From Candidatus Skiveiella danica (GTDB lineage Bacteria; Pseudomonadota; Gammaproteobacteria; Burkholderiales; Burkholderiaceae_C): a stretch of DNA of 64,000 nt. Shown piece by piece: positions 1 through 7,075 of the stretch (within the stretch, counting starts at the first letter, position 1; each line of letters starts with the position of its first letter). The notes beneath the pieces are model-generated. The model was not told the DNA's origin. It ran no database searches and saw only the letters and a list, made by a program, of their open reading frames with translations. Position numbers and translations under genes: made by a program. The stretch is from contig JADKHE010000001.1 in the NCBI GenBank assembly GCA_016721925.1, positions 124,001 through 188,000 of the forward strand, written 5' to 3'.

Positions 1-1
1 C

Positions 2-178
2 GAGTGGGAGACCGTCAAACCGCTGGTGCGTCGTGGGCGCCCGCTGGGCAGCGGCACCAAGACCCAAGTCACCCTGCGCCTGGACGTGGACGTGCTGGAG
101 AAGTTCAAGGCATCCGGTGACGGCTGGCAGACCCGCATCAATGACGCGCTGAAAAGCTGGGTCCAGACACACGCCTGA
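2..178 (+). CDS. brnA: BrnA-like antitoxin, C-terminal part (5' truncated by window edge)
   Basis: Only the last 58 codons are in the window, read in the frame that starts at base 2 and ends at TGA 176-178. The visible protein has an RRGRPLGSG segment, then TQVTLRLDVDVLEKFK and GWQTRINDALKSWV, which is the ribbon-helix-helix-like end of BrnA antitoxins. In type II BrnT/BrnA systems BrnA neutralises the RNase BrnT and represses the shared promoter; the toxin gene would lie just upstream, outside the window. It sits in the island and may help stabilise it (inference). Family assignment is by motif only. Confidence 0.72.
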   Translation, partial: EWETVKPLVRRGRPLGSGTKTQVTLRLDVDVLEKFKASGDGWQTRINDALKSWVQTHA

Positions 179-274
179 CCCATTCGCCCCAGCTAGGCCC
201 GCGAACCGAAAAGCGGGACACCTTCACCCGACTGCTGGGGCATCTATTGAAGGGCGCCGGGAAGGGGTGCTGCC

Positions 275-1249
275 GTGAATCTCGTTTTTTTAATAAAAGA
301 CCGAAACGGTCATCCCCGTAAGGCCATTCCGGTACGGGCGATTCCGCTGCTCACCAACTGGAACTTCTTTTCCCCTGACGTTGTTGCTCAAACTCTCGCG
401 GACGATGAAGTGCTGCGTGGCTTCATATGCGGAGAGCTCCAGGCGTTTTACCTCGAAAACGACCAAGTAAAGCCACTCAAAAGGGGATGGTGGGAAGGTG
501 ATGCAGTTCGGGCATTACGCGGGCTCGGCGAGAAAATCGAACATACCGGGCTGCCCCGTGAGGCGGGCTATCAGCGGTGGCGAGAAGAGTCGCTGCCCCT
601 GCTCCCGGCCGGCGTGTTCGTATGGAAAGAAGACCTTGAAAAGTTTCATGCGCGGAATTGGGATGGCCGTTTCCGTATCCTCGCGTCGTCCGTTCCCACA
701 GAAGTGGATGGCAATGGGGTCAATACGCCGATAAGCCGAGCGCATGCAGCCTTCATAAATGACGGGCTAACGGCCTTGGAAAAGTGGCGTGAACTTGATT
801 TCACAACGTACATTCGTCCGGCCATGTGTGCGGTCGTAATGGAAGGCATGCCGGACAACCAAGCCGAAACTTTGGTGGCTGCAACACCGTCAGAGTCCAG
901 GCCTGCAGATAAGGCAGAAGCGGAGCGAAAAGCCAGGATGCTCGAAATTCTCGAAAGGCTGAAAACCATTGAGTACCACGACAACGAAGACGCGCTGGAG
1001 CATGAACTTGATGATGCTGAAGCAAGCCCCGCGCCCGTGGTGGCTGAGAGCGCATCCGGTGGCGAATCCACAGAGCAACGACAAGCCCGTAGGTATCAGG
1101 CGTGCATTGATGCCGGGTTGACCATGCCCAACGACGATTATTCGCACCTGCCGAGGGGGATTGGGGCGCTGGCAAGAGTTGAGGGCATTAGCAGACAGTC
1201 ATTTTCCGAGGATTTGAAGGCACACATCAACCGGAAAAACGGCAGGTAA
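275..1249 (+). CDS. Island protein of unknown function, 324 aa
   Basis: GTG start at 275, preceded by GAAGGGG at 261-267 with suitable spacing. I do not recognise the family. The N-terminal 150 residues are mixed alpha/beta with many Trp and aromatic residues, including a KRGWWEGDAVRALRGLGEK stretch. Residues around 210-250 form a highly charged, probably helical linker rich in Glu, Arg and Asp. The last 50 residues (LPRGIGALARVEGISRQSFS) look like a small helix-turn-helix. No signal peptide or membrane segment is visible. It is the first gene of the island's replication side and runs in the same direction as the following genes, so a role in control of the element is possible but unproven. 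Confidence 0.6.
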   Translation: MNLVFLIKDRNGHPRKAIPVRAIPLLTNWNFFSPDVVAQTLADDEVLRGFICGELQAFYLENDQVKPLKRGWWEGDAVRALRGLGEKIEHTGLPREAGYQRWREESLPLLPAGVFVWKEDLEKFHARNWDGRFRILASSVPTEVDGNGVNTPISRAHAAFINDGLTALEKWRELDFTTYIRPAMCAVVMEGMPDNQAETLVAATPSESRPADKAEAERKARMLEILERLKTIEYHDNEDALEHELDDAEASPAPVVAESASGGESTEQRQARRYQACIDAGLTMPNDDYSHLPRGIGALARVEGISRQSFSEDLKAHINRKNGR

Positions 1250-1331
1250 ACGGCAGGCATACGGCAGGCGCCTACCTGCCGAAATGTGACAAGAATGGGT
1301 TTCCATGTTCAACAGCCCCGAAAGGGTCAAC

Positions 1332-1544
1332 ATGGAAAAGCAAGCCGCTACACAGTTCCCGACACTGGAATCTGTGACCCGCCCGACATTGGAAACTGCA
1401 TCCGCTGCCCACTACTTGAATCGCCGCCCGCAGACCTTGCGAGGTTGGGCCTGTCATGAGGATGGCCCGCTGCGCCCCGTGCGTATCAATGGTCGCCTTG
1501 CGTGGCCGGTGGCTGAACTGCGCCGCCTGCTGGGGGTAGCTTGA
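1332..1544 (+). CDS. Excisionase/AlpA-like helix-turn-helix DNA-binding protein
   Basis: A 70-residue protein from the ATG at 1332, chosen because GAAAGGG sits 6 bases upstream; an in-frame ATG at 1305 would add nine residues but has a poorer ribosome binding site. The core reads ASAAHYLNRRPQTLRGWA followed by INGRLAWPVAELRRLLG, the winged MerR-like helix-turn-helix of phage excisionases and AlpA-type regulators, where the basic wing contacts DNA. In integrative elements such proteins direct excision or activate the integrase gene. It is followed after one base by the next small gene, so the two are probably co-transcribed. Confidence 0.65.
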   Translation: MEKQAATQFPTLESVTRPTLETASAAHYLNRRPQTLRGWACHEDGPLRPVRINGRLAWPVAELRRLLGVA

Positions 1545-1545
1545 A

Positions 1546-1884
1546 ATGACCTCGCCCGACCCCACCGGCAAACCAAAACCGAGCTCCGCGAACAGCGCGG
1601 AGTTCGTCGGAACCGACAACCCACGCCACTTACGCGCACTTGCCGTCATGCTGCGCCGGCCAATCAGCCGCCAGGAACTGGACAGCGTGGCCGGTTGTGC
1701 GAATGGCCCCGCGTTGGTATCTGACCTGCGCGACCGTGGCTTGACCATTGACTGCGACCGCATCCACTTTATCGACCGAGACGGCAAGGACTGCCGCCCC
1801 GGCGTGTATCACCTGAGCGAAGGCGACCGACGCAAGATACACCAGTGGCAGGCAAAGGGAAGACAGCGAGGTGGCTCGGCATGA
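1546..1884 (+). CDS. Small winged-helix protein (HTH_39-like)
   Basis: A 112-residue protein starting one base after the preceding stop. After a Pro/Ser-rich N-terminal 25 residues, the segment from HLRALAVMLRRPISRQELDSV through LVSDLRDRGLTIDC to GVYHLSEGDRR has the helix-strand layout of the small winged-helix domains (HTH_39 type) seen in phage and island replication modules. Its stop overlaps the next ATG in an ATGA (1881-1884), a sign of translational coupling. Probable DNA-binding regulator of the island; the exact target cannot be read from sequence. Confidence 0.55.
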   Translation: MTSPDPTGKPKPSSANSAEFVGTDNPRHLRALAVMLRRPISRQELDSVAGCANGPALVSDLRDRGLTIDCDRIHFIDRDGKDCRPGVYHLSEGDRRKIHQWQAKGRQRGGSA

Positions 1885-2228
1885 GAAAAACACACGCACC
1901 AACCGCGACGCAAGGGAACGGCGAGCAACTGTCATTCCTGCCGCCGCCGCCGTTCAGTCCCAGTTGGCCGACGAGGAACACGCTTGCCGACCGGGCGCTC
2001 GGGATGTTCATGAATGGCGACATGCTTGACCACCCGGACTTCGAGAGCAGCACACAAAGCTGGCGCCTCGGGGCCGTGGTGTTCACGTTGCGCGCGCTCG
2101 GATGGCCCATCGAAACCATCGAGATTCCAAGCCCGACTGACCAGTGCCCGGACCGCGTAGTTGCCCTCTATCGCCTGGATGCCAAATACACGGCGCAGGC
2201 CCTTGCCATGAATGGGAGGGCGAAATGA
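1881..2228 (+). CDS. Small hypothetical island protein, 115 aa
   Basis: The ATG at 1881 overlaps the previous stop, and its own stop (2226-2228) overlaps the ATG of the replication gene, so it sits in a tightly coupled operon. The N-terminus is low complexity and ends in a proline run (FLPPPPFSPSWP). The rest (LADRALGMFMNGDMLDHPDF, then SWRLGAVVFTLRALGWPIET) is a compact helical domain. I do not recognise the family; such proteins often precede the rep gene in phage-like islands of Burkholderiales. Confidence 0.55.
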   Translation: MRKTHAPTATQGNGEQLSFLPPPPFSPSWPTRNTLADRALGMFMNGDMLDHPDFESSTQSWRLGAVVFTLRALGWPIETIEIPSPTDQCPDRVVALYRLDAKYTAQALAMNGRAK

Positions 2229-4186
2229 TTGCCGCCGAAACTGACCGTGCACGGGATGCGCTGCAATCCATCCCGCCCGACCTGCCCCGCGAGGACTGGG
2301 TGCGTGCTGGTATGGCTGCCCAAGCTGCCGGGCTCGACTTCGACACCTTCAATGACTGGAGCGCCGCCGCCGGTAACTACAGCGAGCAAGCCGCCCGCGA
2401 CACCTGGCGCAGCTTCAAGCCGGGCCGGGGCGTTGGGGCTGGCACCTTGTACCGCATGGCCGCAGAACTAGGTGGCTGGCGCATGGGTGGGGACCGAATC
2501 CAGGCCACCAAGAGGCCCCGAGCAAGACCCAACGAAGCGACAGCGAAGCCCCGTCCAAGGATTGGCGCCGCCGATGTTTGGAACCGCTGTGAACCCGCAA
2601 CTGACGACCACCCTTACATCGCGCAAAAGCAAGGAACACCTGAAGGGCTGCGAGTAGTGCCTTCCGATGACAAGCTGACCATTCAAGGCGAGCTAATGGC
2701 CGGGGCGTTGGTCGTGCCGGCCCTTCGCCCCGATGGCTCGGTATCGAGCCTGCAATTTGTCACGCTGCCGGAGGTGGCCACCAGATTGAAGTCGCGCGGG
2801 ATATCGGGCAAGCTGAACCTGCCCGCTGCCACCATGGAAGGCTGGTTCACCGTGGGTGAACTGGTTCCGGGTGGTGTGGCCTATGTGTGCGAGGGCATCG
2901 GCCAGGCGTGGGCGTGCTGGAAGGCTACAGGCCACGCTGCTGTAGTGGCTTTCGGCTGGGGCCGGGTTCGCGCGGTAAACGCAGAATTGCGTTTACGGGA
3001 CCCAACTGTCCAATTAGTGCTGGTCCCGGACGTGGGCAAGGAAAAAGAAGCCGAGAAGATGGCCCGCAACTTGGGCGCCGCCGTTGCTGCCATGCCTGAA
3101 GGCTGGCCGAACAACTCGGACGTGAACGACCTTGCCCAGCGTGACGGGTTCGATGCGTTGGAAATCCTGCTCAGTGACGCCAGCACGCCCGCGTCACTGC
3201 CGTTGCCTTTCTCCGTCGCGTTTGCTGACGAACTGCCAGACGCCTTTGAGCCGGCCGACGAACTGGTGGAAGGTGTGCTGACCACTGGTGACGCCAGTGT
3301 TCTCTATGGCGACAGCAACAGCGGGAAGACGTTTTTCGTGATTGATATGGCCTGTGCTGTGGCCCGTGGGGTGCCTTGGTTGGGCAGGCAGACTGAGGTG
3401 GGCATGGTGGTCTACCTGGCTGCCGAATCACCCGCCTCGGTTCGCGGCCGCTTGCAGGCGTATCAGAGCCACCACGGGGTGAAGGTTCCGAATTTCGCCA
3501 TTGTTCAAAACCCGATTGACTTGTTCGACGGGGAGGCTGACACCGACAGGATGATTCAACTTGTGCGCCAGCTGGAGGCACAGCGAGGCAAGAAGGTCGT
3601 GCTGATAGTGGGTGACACGCTGGCCCGCTTGAGTGCCGGCGCAAATGAGAATGCCGGGCAGGATATGGGGCTTGTTGTGCGCCGAATTGACCGCATTCGC
3701 ACCGAGTGCAAGGCCCATTTCCTGTTGATTCACCATAGCGGGAAGGCTGCTGCCGCTGGTGCCCGTGGCTGGAGTGGCATCCGGGCTGCCGTGGATACCG
3801 AAATCGAGGTGATTGACGCGCCGACCGGCCGGTGTGCGGAGATTACGAAACAGCGTGACCTGAGTACCAAAGGTGAACGCATCGGCTTTCGACTCGACAC
3901 CGTGGCGTTGGGCAGCACCAAGTGGGGCGGCGCAGCCACTTCCTGTGTACTGGTGGCCGCCGATGCACCCGATAAGGCCAAAGGCAAACGCATGGGCGAG
4001 GTCGAGGGCGCTGTCGTGGAATTCATGCGAAGCCACAAGGTCGGCATGAAAAAGACGGCTGTCGTGGCGCACTTCGAAGGGCGTTACGAAAAGGGCCCTG
4101 TTTACCGCGCCATGAAAGCCCTTGTAGCCGCTGCCGCCTTGCACGAAGCCGCCGGGATGGTGTGCATCGCCGGGAGCGCCAAGTGA
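2225..4186 (+). CDS. Primase-helicase/RepA-like replication protein (Toprim + AAA ATPase)
   Basis: A 653-residue protein starting at the ATG that overlaps the previous stop. Residues 1-85 (DLPREDWVRAGMAAQAAG, then WRSFKPG) match the PriCT_2-type accessory domain of phage primases. Residues about 110-310 are a Toprim-like module with VCEGIGQA (Glu223) and LVLVPDV (Asp269). From about 345 onward is a RecA/RepA-type ATPase with Walker A GDSNSGKT at 362-369, a Walker B-like VVLIVGDTLARL, and a later LLIHHSGK. Such proteins start and drive replication of plasmids, satellites and integrative elements. The phased GTAC array directly downstream would be a natural binding site (inference). It is the strongest evidence that the island replicates autonomously after excision. 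Confidence 0.85.
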   Translation: MIAAETDRARDALQSIPPDLPREDWVRAGMAAQAAGLDFDTFNDWSAAAGNYSEQAARDTWRSFKPGRGVGAGTLYRMAAELGGWRMGGDRIQATKRPRARPNEATAKPRPRIGAADVWNRCEPATDDHPYIAQKQGTPEGLRVVPSDDKLTIQGELMAGALVVPALRPDGSVSSLQFVTLPEVATRLKSRGISGKLNLPAATMEGWFTVGELVPGGVAYVCEGIGQAWACWKATGHAAVVAFGWGRVRAVNAELRLRDPTVQLVLVPDVGKEKEAEKMARNLGAAVAAMPEGWPNNSDVNDLAQRDGFDALEILLSDASTPASLPLPFSVAFADELPDAFEPADELVEGVLTTGDASVLYGDSNSGKTFFVIDMACAVARGVPWLGRQTEVGMVVYLAAESPASVRGRLQAYQSHHGVKVPNFAIVQNPIDLFDGEADTDRMIQLVRQLEAQRGKKVVLIVGDTLARLSAGANENAGQDMGLVVRRIDRIRTECKAHFLLIHHSGKAAAAGARGWSGIRAAVDTEIEVIDAPTGRCAEITKQRDLSTKGERIGFRLDTVALGSTKWGGAATSCVLVAADAPDKAKGKRMGEVEGAVVEFMRSHKVGMKKTAVVAHFEGRYEKGPVYRAMKALVAAAALHEAAGMVCIAGSAK

Positions 4187-4377
4187 ATGAGGTACTCAAG
4201 GTACGCGAAGGTACGCGGAGTTATTTGTACCTTCGTGTACCCAAGGCAGAGAAGGTACGTTTAGGTACGCGACCCTTTAGGGGCGTACCTCACGTACCTG
4301 CCGTACCTGAAAAGGGTGATGTGCGACCGACAGCCCTTCCCCCATTCCCTGATAAAGCAGAAGAGGAACACCCATGA
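4183..4377 (+). CDS. Small ORF spanning the GTAC repeat array
   Basis: A GTG at 4183 overlaps the preceding stop (GTGA), and the frame stays open for 64 codons to TGA 4375-4377, which overlaps the next ATG in ATGA. The peptide is Val/Arg/Pro-rich and repetitive (VLKVREGTRSYLYLRVP) because it is read through the GTAC array. Both overlaps fit a coupled translated gene, but the composition is that of translated repeats, so the coding role may be only to carry ribosomes to the DUF5681 gene. No known domain. Confidence 0.35.
   Translation: MNEVLKVREGTRSYLYLRVPKAEKVRLGTRPFRGVPHVPAVPEKGDVRPTALPPFPDKAEEEHP
4191..4307 (+). repeat. Phased GTAC iteron-like array, candidate replication origin
   Basis: Ten GTAC motifs begin at 4192, 4201, 4211, 4227, 4237, 4255, 4265, 4285, 4294 and 4303. 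Within groups the spacing is 9-10 bases, one helical turn. The first and third groups read GGTAC, the second and fourth read GTACC, so the array is dyad-symmetric; 4200-4215 and 4227-4242 form a near-perfect inverted repeat. The position directly after a replication gene matches iteron origins of plasmids and phage satellites. Function is inferred. Confidence 0.6.
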
Positions 4378-4796
4378 CGACAAGAAAACCTCCCGCCGCC
4401 GCTTGGAAGCCGGGCCAATCTGGAAACCCCAAAGGTCGCCCCGCCGGAACTGGCGAAGTCGGGAAGCTCCGCGCTGCCATTGCCAAGCGTGTGCCCGACC
4501 TGCTGGACGCGATGTTGGCCAAGGCCCTTGATGGAGACGTTGGAGCCGCCCGCCTGTTGCTGGAACGCGCCATCGCCCCGCTGAAAGCCATCGAACAGAC
4601 ACAGGCCCTGGCGCTACCCGATGGCACGCTAACCGCCCAGGGCCGTGCCGTGCTGCGCTCTGTGGCCGATGGTGTGCTGGCGCCGTCACAGGGGGCTGCG
4701 CTGCTCGGGGCCATCGGCACCTTGGCACGGGTGACTGAGCTTGATGAACTGGAATCGCGCATCGCTGCGCTGGAGGCGCGAAATGGGAAATCTTGA
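4374..4796 (+). CDS. DUF5681 domain protein
   Basis: A 140-residue protein with a clear ribosome binding site (GAGGAA) before ATG 4374. The N-terminus contains AWKPGQSGNPKGRPAGTG, the signature of DUF5681, a family often found next to phage terminase or packaging genes and in integrative elements. The remainder is helical (LLDAMLAKALDGDVGAARLL; a C-terminal coiled-coil LDELESRIAALEARN). Its function is not established. Here it follows the rep gene and array, as expected for a phage- or satellite-derived element. The next gene starts inside its last codons. Confidence 0.75.
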   Translation: MTTRKPPAAAWKPGQSGNPKGRPAGTGEVGKLRAAIAKRVPDLLDAMLAKALDGDVGAARLLLERAIAPLKAIEQTQALALPDGTLTAQGRAVLRSVADGVLAPSQGAALLGAIGTLARVTELDELESRIAALEARNGKS

Positions 4797-5037
4797 GAAG
4801 CGGGTTTCTCAGATTGAGGACGCACGGGCCAACTCAGACCTGAAGAAGATGTCCGACGAGGAACTGAGCGCCTACACCGCTACCCTGGATTGGGGTGCGC
4901 CTACCGTCATCGAAGCCCTGAGTTCAGGGAATCCCCGATTCGTGGCGGCCATACTGGAAGGAGTTCTGCGGCACGGCAGTTCACTGCCAATTGTCGTTGA
5001 TGACCCCGAAAGGAAGGCGAAGAATGCTACGCCTTGA
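4783..5037 (+). CDS. Small LEKR-type island protein, 84 aa
   Basis: The ATG at 4783 lies 6 bases after a GGAGG-containing site and overlaps the end of the DUF5681 gene by 14 bases. The protein begins MGNLEKRVSQIED, sharing the N-terminal LEKR/LERR coiled-coil start with the next two genes, but the rest (MSDEELSAYTATLDWG, then IVVDDPERKAKN) differs. The function is unknown. Its 3' end contains the CCCCGAAAGGAAGGCGAA leader and ribosome binding site for the following gene, which overlaps it by 14 bases. Confidence 0.5.
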   Translation: MGNLEKRVSQIEDARANSDLKKMSDEELSAYTATLDWGAPTVIEALSSGNPRFVAAILEGVLRHGSSLPIVVDDPERKAKNATP

Positions 5038-5224
5038 AAGGCGCCTTGCGTTGCTTGAGGAGTCTCAGAGTCCCACACGCGCCCGGCCCTTCACTGACAC
5101 TGAGCTCGCCTTGAGGCTGTACTGGGCCGTTAACAGCCCGAGTCCCATCACCGAACGATTGCTGGAGGCTTTTCCGCAACTTGCCGACCTCACTGCGCCT
5201 GCCGCGAAGGCAGACCCGGCGTAG
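5024..5224 (+). CDS. Small LEKR-type island protein, 66 aa (tandem paralogue 1)
   Basis: It begins MLRLERRLALLEE, and the middle reads RPFTDTELALRLYWAV. Both parts align with the next gene (MSTLEKRLEQLE; RVWTDTERAAKLMWLL), and both end near a Phe-Pro-Gln (FPQLADL versus FPQFTST). A strong AGGAAGG ribosome binding site precedes the start. The function is unknown. Short N-terminal coiled-coil plus one helix suggests a small protein-binding partner. Confidence 0.5.
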   Translation: MLRLERRLALLEESQSPTRARPFTDTELALRLYWAVNSPSPITERLLEAFPQLADLTAPAAKADPA

Positions 5225-5264
5225 ATTTCCATCGTGGTGGATTACCCCGAAAGGAAGGCGAAAA

Positions 5265-5450
5265 ATGTCAACTCTTGAAAAACGCCTTGAGCAACTTGAA
5301 GCGCCTCACGTCCAGACGAGTCGCAGGGTCTGGACCGATACTGAGCGTGCCGCAAAGTTAATGTGGCTGTTGGAAACAAAGGGGCCGCACTATGAGCGGT
5401 TGATTGAGAAATTTCCGCAGTTCACCAGTACCGGCGCGCAAGTCCGGTAG
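5265..5450 (+). CDS. Small LEKR-type island protein, 61 aa (tandem paralogue 2)
   Basis: A paralogue of the gene at 5024-5224, with the same MSTLEKRLEQLE start and a WTDTERAAKLMWLL core. The ATG is preceded by a leader (TACCCCGAAAGGAAGGCGAA) that is nearly identical to the one before the upstream paralogue, so gene and leader were duplicated together. The function is unknown. It is the last gene of the leftmost co-directional block; about 240 bases without a gene follow. Confidence 0.5.
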   Translation: MSTLEKRLEQLEAPHVQTSRRVWTDTERAAKLMWLLETKGPHYERLIEKFPQFTSTGAQVR

Positions 5451-5653
5451 CGGGGTCAGCGAAAGATTGCGTTCACCCCATTCCCCGGCCTCTGCTGCCA
5501 AGGTCTGGAAGGCAGTACAAGTTTAGTTTCTTCTGAGACGCTCGCAAGGTGTGTAGACTGGACCGCAGAACTGTCCCGTGCGTCTACGGAAAGTGGCGCG
5601 GCCTCTTTCGCACGATTCAATTCCGAAGCCGTTGAAGTGCCTAGAGCGGTTTT

Positions 5654-5670
5654 AGTGCGATTTGCGCACT
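5654..5670. promoter_or_regulatory. Inverted repeat upstream of the DUF4328-like gene
   Basis: AGTGCG (5654-5659) and CGCACT (5665-5670) form a perfect 6-bp dyad around ATTTG, 23 bases before the start at 5694. It could be an operator or a leader hairpin. Nothing else recognisable lies in 5451-5693. Confidence 0.3.
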
Positions 5671-5693
5671 TCGTCTACCGAGGGAAAACAACT

Positions 5694-7055
5694 ATGAACG
5701 CCGGCAGACTTGATGGCGCCAAGAGGGCATTCTTCACGGCCCTCAGCATTGATATGGCTGTCACGATGGTCGTTGTGGCCAGTAATTATTGGATAGTCGG
5801 CGTACTCAATGCAGTTGCCGCTGGTGGACCACCAGCCAGTTCACCTGTTGTTGGAAGAATTCAGTTTCTTGGGTCCTTTTCCGGCGTGCTCATTCTGACA
5901 ATGCTTGGCGTCGGGTGGACGCTAATACGTTGGTTGGACGCCTGCTATGCGCACGCCAGAGACACGCTGAGAGCGAGGGGCTTGCAGCATGAAAAATGGA
6001 AAACCTGGGGTTGGATGGTTCCATTCTTGAACCTGTTTAAGCCCTACCAAGTGCTCAGCGAAATTTTCAAAGTGGGGACCGCCGGCGCTGGACGCGATGA
6101 TTGGAAAAAGGCATCTGGGTCTGGGGCGCTTTTAGCCTGGTGGATTTTTTGGATTGTCGCCCACCTTGTCATGATGACGATTGGAAAAGCGGTCCTGAAG
6201 AGTTCTTCGATTGAAGGGCTGACTCTCAATCAAATTGTTGGAATAAAAGAACTCCAAATTGCCCTATGCCTCATTTCACTTTCTGTAGCCGGACTATGGT
6301 TTGTAGTCGCAGAAAAGCTTACCAGCCGACTGGTTGGCTGTCTTCAGAAGCCAGCCAGTAGGGTTACTTCATCCAGTTCTGCGTTCGTGGGCGATGTACG
6401 CACTGGCAATGATGCCTACGCTGGTGCCCTTGCTGAAATCGAAGAAGGAAGGCTGGACAAGGGCGTTTGGGCGCGTGCGTTTTCCGAAGCAGGCGGTGAG
6501 GATGCAAAGGCAAGAGCACTCTACATAAAGGCCCGTGCCGGCGCCATGAAAGGCGCGGAGGTCTGGGAAAACACACAGCCACCTGCGTCATCCGACTCAA
6601 GAGTCAAGGCCACAGTTGAGAAGGCGACCGTCGAACTCGACAACCCTGCACCTGACAGCACATCGAAATGGCCGATATGGATTGTGGCCGGTGCTTTGCC
6701 TGTTTATATTCTTGTCTCGCTCGCTGTCTCAGTGTTTAAGGCTATCCCATCTGGACAGGTGGAGGCCGAAGCAAGAACCGGCTCACAGCCGATGGAACAA
6801 GTTAGACCAGAACAGATGGGTCAAAATGGACGAAATCCGAATAATTCCACTGGCCAACCTTCAAATGAAAACAACGCAAGTCAGTTCGACCCAAGCACCG
6901 CTCGGCCAGTTGGAATAACGCCGGGTCAGTTCGACCCAAGCACCGCTCGGGCGGTTGGAGGAACGCCCGCCCAGGCGCCAAATTCCTTCTACAAGTGCAT
7001 CGGTCCAAGTGGCGTGGTGTACCAGGCGACGCCGTGTGGAACAGACTCGAACTAA
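5694..7055 (+). CDS. DUF4328-like membrane protein with C-terminal DUF4124-like tail
   Basis: A 453-residue protein; ATG 5694 is preceded by GAGGG. The N-terminal half has four to five membrane helices (about 12-42, 57-80, 145-165 and 200-225) and the loop WGWMVPFLNLFKPYQ at 105-119, the signature of DUF4328-type membrane proteins. A soluble middle part (about 240-320) contains NDAYAGALAEIEEGRLDKG and may be a TPR-like helical region. A further membrane segment lies near 343-365 (WPIWIVAGALPVYILVSLAV). Then come an Asn/Gln-rich linker, two copies of a 15-residue repeat (QFDPSTARPVG) and a small end module YKCIGPSGVVYQATPCGTD resembling DUF4124. The function is unknown. GC is lower than in its neighbours, fitting recent transfer. 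Confidence 0.65.
   Translation: MNAGRLDGAKRAFFTALSIDMAVTMVVVASNYWIVGVLNAVAAGGPPASSPVVGRIQFLGSFSGVLILTMLGVGWTLIRWLDACYAHARDTLRARGLQHEKWKTWGWMVPFLNLFKPYQVLSEIFKVGTAGAGRDDWKKASGSGALLAWWIFWIVAHLVMMTIGKAVLKSSSIEGLTLNQIVGIKELQIALCLISLSVAGLWFVVAEKLTSRLVGCLQKPASRVTSSSSAFVGDVRTGNDAYAGALAEIEEGRLDKGVWARAFSEAGGEDAKARALYIKARAGAMKGAEVWENTQPPASSDSRVKATVEKATVELDNPAPDSTSKWPIWIVAGALPVYILVSLAVSVFKAIPSGQVEAEARTGSQPMEQVRPEQMGQNGRNPNNSTGQPSNENNASQFDPSTARPVGITPGQFDPSTARAVGGTPAQAPNSFYKCIGPSGVVYQATPCGTDSN
6880..6969 (+). repeat. Two tandem 45-bp repeats inside the membrane protein gene
   Basis: Copies start at 6880 and 6925 with GTCAGTTCGACCCAAGCACC and are nearly identical. They encode QFDPSTAR-type 15-residue repeats in the linker before the C-terminal Cys module. 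Copy number could vary by slippage or recombination. Confidence 0.7.
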
Positions 7056-7075
7056 GTCGCAGGAAAACACCCCGC

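Noticed and set aside
198..217. CCCGC/GCGGG stem after the BrnA stop as a terminator
   Set aside because: Only 5 bp with a 10-base loop and no T-run.
4191..4307. CRISPR array reading of the GTAC repeats
   Set aside because: Units are only 4-6 bases at 9-10 base spacing, with no spacers of uniform length and no cas genes.
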